Origin: Comamonadaceae bacterium
GTDB taxonomy: Bacteria; Pseudomonadota; Gammaproteobacteria; Burkholderiales; Burkholderiaceae_C
Direction: 5' to 3'
DNA length: 64,000 nucleotides
Assembly: GCA_947448735.1 (NCBI GenBank)
Contig: CANFOS010000006.1
Span: 1-64,000, forward strand
A program made the position numbers and the translations under genes. This document shows, piece after piece, positions 59,740-64,000 of this stretch; position 1 is the first letter of the stretch; the number at the start of each line of letters is the position of its first letter. Under the pieces are notes generated by a model, which saw only the letters and a list, made by a program, of their open reading frames with translations, did no database searches and was not told where the DNA came from.

Positions 59740-62520
59740 ATGGCCACCAATTTCCTGACCAAAATCTTCGGCAGCCGCAATGACAGGCTACTTAAAACCT
59801 ACCGTAAAACCGTTGCCCAGATCAATGCGCTGGAGCCGGCGTATGAAAAACTGAGCGACGACGAACTCAGGGGTAAAACAGAAGAATTCAAAACCCGAAT
59901 GGTGGGCGGTGAAAGCTTTGATGCCATCTTGCCAGAAGCGTTTGCAGTGGTGCGCGAAGGCAGCAAACGCGCGATGAAAATGCGCCACTTTGACGTTCAG
60001 TTGCTGGGCGGCATGTCGCTGCACAACGGCAAGATTTCTGAGATGGGCACCGGCGAAGGAAAAACGCTCACGTCCACCTTGCCGGTGTACCTCAATGCGC
60101 TGACGGGCAAGGGCGTCCACGTGGTCACCGTGAACGATTACCTTGCCAACCGTGACGCGCAGTGGATGGGCAAGCTGTACAACTTTCTGGGTTTGACAGT
60201 CGGCATCAATTTGCCCTCCATGTCGCGCGAAGAAAAGCAGGCCGCGTACCGCTGCGACATCACTTACGGCACCAACAACGAGTACGGTTTTGACTATCTG
60301 CGCGACAACATGGTGTACGAGGTGGCTGACCGTGTACAGCGCGGCTTGAACTTCGCCATCGTTGACGAGGTCGACTCTATTTTGATTGACGAGGCACGCA
60401 CACCGCTCATCATCAGTGGCCAGGCCGAAGACCACACGGCGATGTACATCGCCATGAACAAGGTTGTACCGCTGCTGACCAAGCAGGAAGGCGAAGCGGA
60501 CCCCCGCACGGGTGAAGGCGTGACCAAGCCCGGCGACTTCACGCTGGACGAGAAAACACACCAGGTCTTTTTGACTGAGCAGGGCCATGAAAATGCCGAG
60601 CGCATCCTGTTCAACCTGGGCCTTATCCCGGAAGGCGCGACGCTTTATGATCCGGCCAACATCACACTGGTCCACCACCTGTACGCAGCACTTCGCGCCA
60701 ATCATCTGTACCACCGCGACCAGCACTATGTGGTGCAAGACGGCGAGAGCGGCACAAAGGAAATCGTCATTGTTGACGAGTTCACCGGCCGCCTGATGTC
60801 AGGGCGGCGCTGGAGCGATGGTTTGCACCAGGCGGTGGAGGCCAAAGAAGGCGTGCCGATCCAGGCTGAAAACCAGACGCTGGCGTCGATCACTTTCCAG
60901 AACTATTTCCGCCTGTATGCCAAGCTCGCTGGAATGACCGGTACGGCCGATACTGAAGCGTTTGAGTTCTCGGAAATTTACGGTCTGGAAACCACCATCA
61001 TTCCGCCCAACCGCGTCAGCAAGCGCGAAGACCAGCTGGACCGGGTTTACAAAACCACGCGTGAAAAGTACGAAGCTGCCATCAAGGACATTCGCGAATG
61101 CTATGAACGCGGCCAGCCGGTGCTGGTGGGAACCACGTCCATTGAAAACTCCGAGATCATTGACGAGTTGCTCAACAAGGAGAAGCTGCCGCACCAGGTG
61201 CTCAATGCCAAGCAGCATGCCCGCGAAGCGGATATCGTGGCCCAGGCGGGCCGGCCCAAAATGATCACGATCGCCACGAATATGGCAGGCCGTGGCACTG
61301 ACATCGTGCTGGGCGGCAATGTTGAAAAACGCATTGAAGCAGTTCAGGCTGACGAGGCCCTCAGCAGCGCTGACCAGGAAAAGGAAATTGCACGGCTGCG
61401 TGCCGAGTGGGCCCAAGAGCACGAGCAGGTGATTGCCTCTGGAGGCCTGCGCATCATCGCGACCGAGCGCCATGAGTCACGCCGCATTGACAACCAGTTG
61501 CGCGGCCGTTCGGGTCGGCAGGGTGACAACGGTTCGTCCCGCTTTTACCTGAGTCTTGATGATTCGCTGATGCGCATTTTTGCCGGCGAACGCGTGAAGT
61601 CCATCATGGACAGGCTGAAAATGCCTGATGGTGAAGCGATTGAGGCGGGCATTGTCTCGCGCAGCATTGAATCTGCCCAGCGCAAGGTCGAAGCACGAAA
61701 TTTTGACATTCGCAAGCAACTGCTGGAATACGACGACGTGGCTAATGATCAGCGCAAGGTGATTTACCAGCAGCGCAACGACATCATGGATGCCGCCAGT
61801 CTGACCAGCCAGATCGCTTCGCTGCGCGAAGGCTGCTTTACGGATTTGACACGACAGTACGTGCCGGTCGAAAGCGTTGAAGAGCAGTGGGATATTGCCG
61901 GGCTCGAGAAAGTCCTGGCCGGCGAATGGCAAATCGATGTGCCTCTGGCCAGGGACATTGAAGGCGCGGCGGCTGTGACCGACGAAGACATTCTGGAGAA
62001 GGTTCTTGCCGCTGCCAATGCTGCATTTGCCGCCAAACTGGAACTGATTGGTGAAGAAAACTTTTTGCAGTTTGAGCGCATGGTGCTGCTGCAAAGTATC
62101 GATACCCACTGGCGTGAGCATTTGAGCGCACTCGACTACCTGCGTCAGGGCATTCACCTGCGCGGCTATGCCCAAAAGCAGCCCAAGCAGGAATACAAGC
62201 GCGAAGCATTTGAGCTCTTCGGTCAGCTGCTGGACAGCGTGAAAAACGAAGTGACCAAGACGTTGATGACCGTCAAGATCCAGTCCAGCGAAGAACTCAA
62301 CCAGGCCGCTGAAGCGATTGAAAATCGCGGCGAGAACATTTCCAACGTGACCTACACAGCGCCCACGGAAGGCGGCGACGTTGAAGTGCGGACGAAAGAA
62401 GCTGCACAGCTTGAGTCGCCCGGCTTGTCGGCGGAGTTGATGCAGCGCACCGGACGCAACGACCCTTGCCCTTGTGGGTCGGGTAAAAAATTCAAACAGT
62501 GCCACGGCAAGTTGAGCTGA
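59740..62520 (+). CDS. secA: protein translocase ATPase SecA
   Basis: A 926-residue SecA, full length. The N-terminal motor has [20 protein letters not shown] (Walker A), [11 protein letters not shown] and [14 protein letters not shown] (DEAD box). NBD2 has [14 protein letters not shown] and [21 protein letters not shown]. The C-terminal zinc motif is [14 protein letters not shown]. It drives preproteins through SecYEG. The start ATG 59740 has a poor RBS, and a GGGGAG lies about 25 bases upstream, so translation control may be special. Confidence 0.98.
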   Translation: MATNFLTKIFGSRNDRLLKTYRKTVAQINALEPAYEKLSDDELRGKTEEFKTRMVGGESFDAILPEAFAVVREGSKRAMKMRHFDVQLLGGMSLHNGKISEMGTGEGKTLTSTLPVYLNALTGKGVHVVTVNDYLANRDAQWMGKLYNFLGLTVGINLPSMSREEKQAAYRCDITYGTNNEYGFDYLRDNMVYEVADRVQRGLNFAIVDEVDSILIDEARTPLIISGQAEDHTAMYIAMNKVVPLLTKQEGEADPRTGEGVTKPGDFTLDEKTHQVFLTEQGHENAERILFNLGLIPEGATLYDPANITLVHHLYAALRANHLYHRDQHYVVQDGESGTKEIVIVDEFTGRLMSGRRWSDGLHQAVEAKEGVPIQAENQTLASITFQNYFRLYAKLAGMTGTADTEAFEFSEIYGLETTIIPPNRVSKREDQLDRVYKTTREKYEAAIKDIRECYERGQPVLVGTTSIENSEIIDELLNKEKLPHQVLNAKQHAREADIVAQAGRPKMITIATNMAGRGTDIVLGGNVEKRIEAVQADEALSSADQEKEIARLRAEWAQEHEQVIASGGLRIIATERHESRRIDNQLRGRSGRQGDNGSSRFYLSLDDSLMRIFAGERVKSIMDRLKMPDGEAIEAGIVSRSIESAQRKVEARNFDIRKQLLEYDDVANDQRKVIYQQRNDIMDAASLTSQIASLREGCFTDLTRQYVPVESVEEQWDIAGLEKVLAGEWQIDVPLARDIEGAAAVTDEDILEKVLAAANAAFAAKLELIGEENFLQFERMVLLQSIDTHWREHLSALDYLRQGIHLRGYAQKQPKQEYKREAFELFGQLLDSVKNEVTKTLMTVKIQSSEELNQAAEAIENRGENISNVTYTAPTEGGDVEVRTKEAAQLESPGLSAELMQRTGRNDPCPCGSGKKFKQCHGKLS

Positions 62521-62557
62521 AGTCAATCAGGTTTTTTGGTTTTTTGGAAGGTCAGTG

Positions 62558-63799
62558 ATGCCTGTGAATTTTGTTGCCACGCCCTCGGCGGACCTGTTTC
62601 CTGTTCCCGGCACGCGCTGGGGAATCACGCAAGCAGGTATTCGCAAGGCCAATCGCAAAGACTTGAGCGTCTTGCTGCTCGATGAGGGCGCATCCGTCGG
62701 TGCCGTCTTCACGCAAAACAGGTTTTGCGCCGCACCGGTGCAAATCTGTCGCGAGCATCTGGCCCGAAACAGCGGCCAAAGTTTGGGTATTCGCGCCATG
62801 GTCATCAACACGGGCAACGCCAATGCGGGCACGGGTGAAGACGGCTTGACCAGAGCTCAGGCCACCTGCATTGCATTGGCGCGCGAGTTGAACTTGTCGC
62901 CTGAGCAAATCCTGCCGTTTTCAACCGGCGTGATCATGGAGCCGCTGCCTTACGAACGCATTGAAGCGGGTTTGCCCGCCGCTATTGCCGATGCCAAGGC
63001 TGACAACTGGGGCCATGCTGCTGAAGCCATCATGACTACCGACACGGTGGCCAAAGCATTTTCAAAGCGCATCACCTTGGGCGGCGTTGCGGTCACCATC
63101 ACCGGCATCAGCAAGGGCGCTGGCATGATTCGCCCCAACATGGCCACCATGCTGGGTTTCATGGCCACCGATGCCTGCGTTTCCCAATCCATCATGGGAC
63201 AACTGGCGCATGAACTGGCTGAAGGCTCTTTTAACCGTGTCACTGTCGACGGCGACACGTCCACCAACGACTCGTTTGTGGTGATTGCCAGCAACCATGC
63301 CAAACACACGCCCATCACCTCGCTTGCCAGTGCCGATGGTCAGGTATTGCGCGCAGCCATGATGGCCGTCGCCCAGCAGTTGGCTCAAGCCATCGTGCGC
63401 GACGGCGAAGGCGCGACCAAGTTCATCACGGTTTGTGTAGAAGGCGGCAAGACCGGCGACGAGTGCCGCAAGGTCGCCTATGCCATCGCCCATTCTCCGC
63501 TTGTGAAAACGGCTTTCTTTGCCAGTGACCCCAACCTGGGCCGTATCCTTGCTGCCGTCGGCTATGCAGGTCTAGACGATCTGGACCAGACCCAAATCGA
63601 TTTGTATCTGGACGATGTGATGGTTGCCAAAAACGGCGGCAGACATCCTGACTACGCGGAGGCTGATGGCCAGCGCGTGATGAAGCAAAGCGAAATCACC
63701 GTGCGCGTCGTTTTGGGCCGAGGCGCGGCGGTGGACACCGTCTGGACATGCGATTTGTCTTACGACTACGTGAAAATCAATGCAGACTACAGAAGCTGA
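62558..63799 (+). CDS. argJ: bifunctional glutamate N-acetyltransferase/amino-acid acetyltransferase
   Basis: A 413-residue ArgJ of the arginine cyclic pathway. ATG 62558 is chosen, with GGAAGG upstream, rather than the in-frame GTG before it. Autoproteolysis before Thr197 in [15 protein letters not shown] yields the two chains. Other motifs are [29 protein letters not shown] and [12 protein letters not shown]. It transfers the acetyl group from N-acetylornithine to glutamate. It follows secA by 37 bp. Confidence 0.96.
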   Translation: MPVNFVATPSADLFPVPGTRWGITQAGIRKANRKDLSVLLLDEGASVGAVFTQNRFCAAPVQICREHLARNSGQSLGIRAMVINTGNANAGTGEDGLTRAQATCIALARELNLSPEQILPFSTGVIMEPLPYERIEAGLPAAIADAKADNWGHAAEAIMTTDTVAKAFSKRITLGGVAVTITGISKGAGMIRPNMATMLGFMATDACVSQSIMGQLAHELAEGSFNRVTVDGDTSTNDSFVVIASNHAKHTPITSLASADGQVLRAAMMAVAQQLAQAIVRDGEGATKFITVCVEGGKTGDECRKVAYAIAHSPLVKTAFFASDPNLGRILAAVGYAGLDDLDQTQIDLYLDDVMVAKNGGRHPDYAEADGQRVMKQSEITVRVVLGRGAAVDTVWTCDLSYDYVKINADYRS

Positions 63800-63807
63800 T
63801 ACCCGAT

Positions 63808-64000
63808 ATGAACGAACATTTTGAACGCCTGATGGTCCGTGCCGAAGCGCTGATCTCCCGCATCGAATCGGTCTTGCCACAGCCACTTACCGCGCCTGAC
63901 TGGTCAAGCTCGGTTGCTTTTCGCTACCGCAAGCGCAGCTCAGGCCACGGCAGTCTGGAGCCAGTCAGACACGTCGGCCATATGGCACTGGGTGACCTGA
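63808..64000 (+). CDS. DUF815-type ATP-binding protein, 5' part only
   Basis: ATG 63808 opens 64 codons that run off the window. The N-terminus (MNEHFERLMVRAEALISRIE, later VAFRYRKRSSGHGSLEPVRHVG) matches the start of the DUF815 AAA-type ATPases that follow argJ in related genomes. The Walker motifs lie outside the window. Confidence 0.75.
   Translation, partial: MNEHFERLMVRAEALISRIESVLPQPLTAPDWSSSVAFRYRKRSSGHGSLEPVRHVGHMALGDL

Noticed and set aside
1-64000. Mobile element, prophage, CRISPR or defence system
   Set aside because: No transposase, integrase, phage structural, cas, restriction-modification or toxin-antitoxin gene is visible. The HNH protein at 17793 is the widespread chromosomal family and has no partner genes.

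Overview
The window looks like chromosome from a Comamonadaceae betaproteobacterium (Polaromonas, Rhodoferax or Variovorax type). The evidence is gene order typical of that group: petA-petB-petC-sspA-sspB, dciA/M23 peptidase/secA/argJ/DUF815, and ribF-ileS-lspA. Other support is three Bug/TTT transporter loci, high-GC coding sequence, and two short interspersed repeat families. Genus and species cannot be fixed by reading alone. I see no transposase, integrase, phage gene, rRNA or CRISPR array.

Positions 1-14464 are a catabolic block, all on the minus strand except one LysR regulator at 2613. In transcription order it encodes a beta-hydroxyacid dehydrogenase, a TRZ/ATZ-type amidohydrolase, a Bug solute receptor, a two-subunit molybdenum hydroxylase (IorAB-like), and an NMT1-like binding protein without a signal peptide. 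These are followed by a carboxymuconolactone-decarboxylase-like protein, a second beta-hydroxyacid dehydrogenase, maleylacetate reductase and an exported ACMSD-like amidohydrolase. Beyond the divergent LysR gene come hydroxyquinol 1,2-dioxygenase, a Dabb protein, a SnoaL-like protein and a second Bug receptor cut by the window edge. Hydroxyquinol dioxygenase and maleylacetate reductase give a lower pathway from benzene-1,2,4-triol to 3-oxoadipate. No flavin or Rieske ring hydroxylase is present, so the upper substrate is unknown and may enter through the molybdenum hydroxylase and the amidohydrolases.

Positions 14726-35197 hold purN, two acyl-CoA dehydrogenases, an HNH nuclease, ribF-ileS-lspA, a Nudix hydrolase, a quinone oxidoreductase, two EamA exporters, an SDR, a gamma-glutamyltransferase-like enzyme, a tctB-tctA pair, a GspE-type ATPase, a spermidine-synthase-like protein and a TatD nuclease. 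Positions 35284-53440 hold an HtrA-like protease, a MoxR/DUF58/VWA operon, yaaA, queF, dinB, an FKBP isomerase, a DinG-like helicase, a periplasmic GDPD, a Do-type protease and cysK-nif3-pdxA. Positions 53451-64000 hold an mscL remnant, the cytochrome bc1 operon, sspAB, tRNA-Thr, a DUF721/DciA protein, an M23 peptidase, secA, argJ and the start of a DUF815 ATPase.

The most unusual signal is two dispersed short repeat families. The first is an AT-rich element of about 60-65 bp with 11 clear and 2 weaker copies. Many copies lie inside conserved genes (ileS, pdxA, a NIF3 gene, an acyl-CoA dehydrogenase, dinB, an EamA exporter, a VWA gene) and keep the frame open. The second is a GC-rich element of about 85 bp with four copies, all between co-directional genes and all in the same sense relative to transcription. 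One GC-rich copy appears to supply the first roughly 30 codons of the NIF3-family gene.
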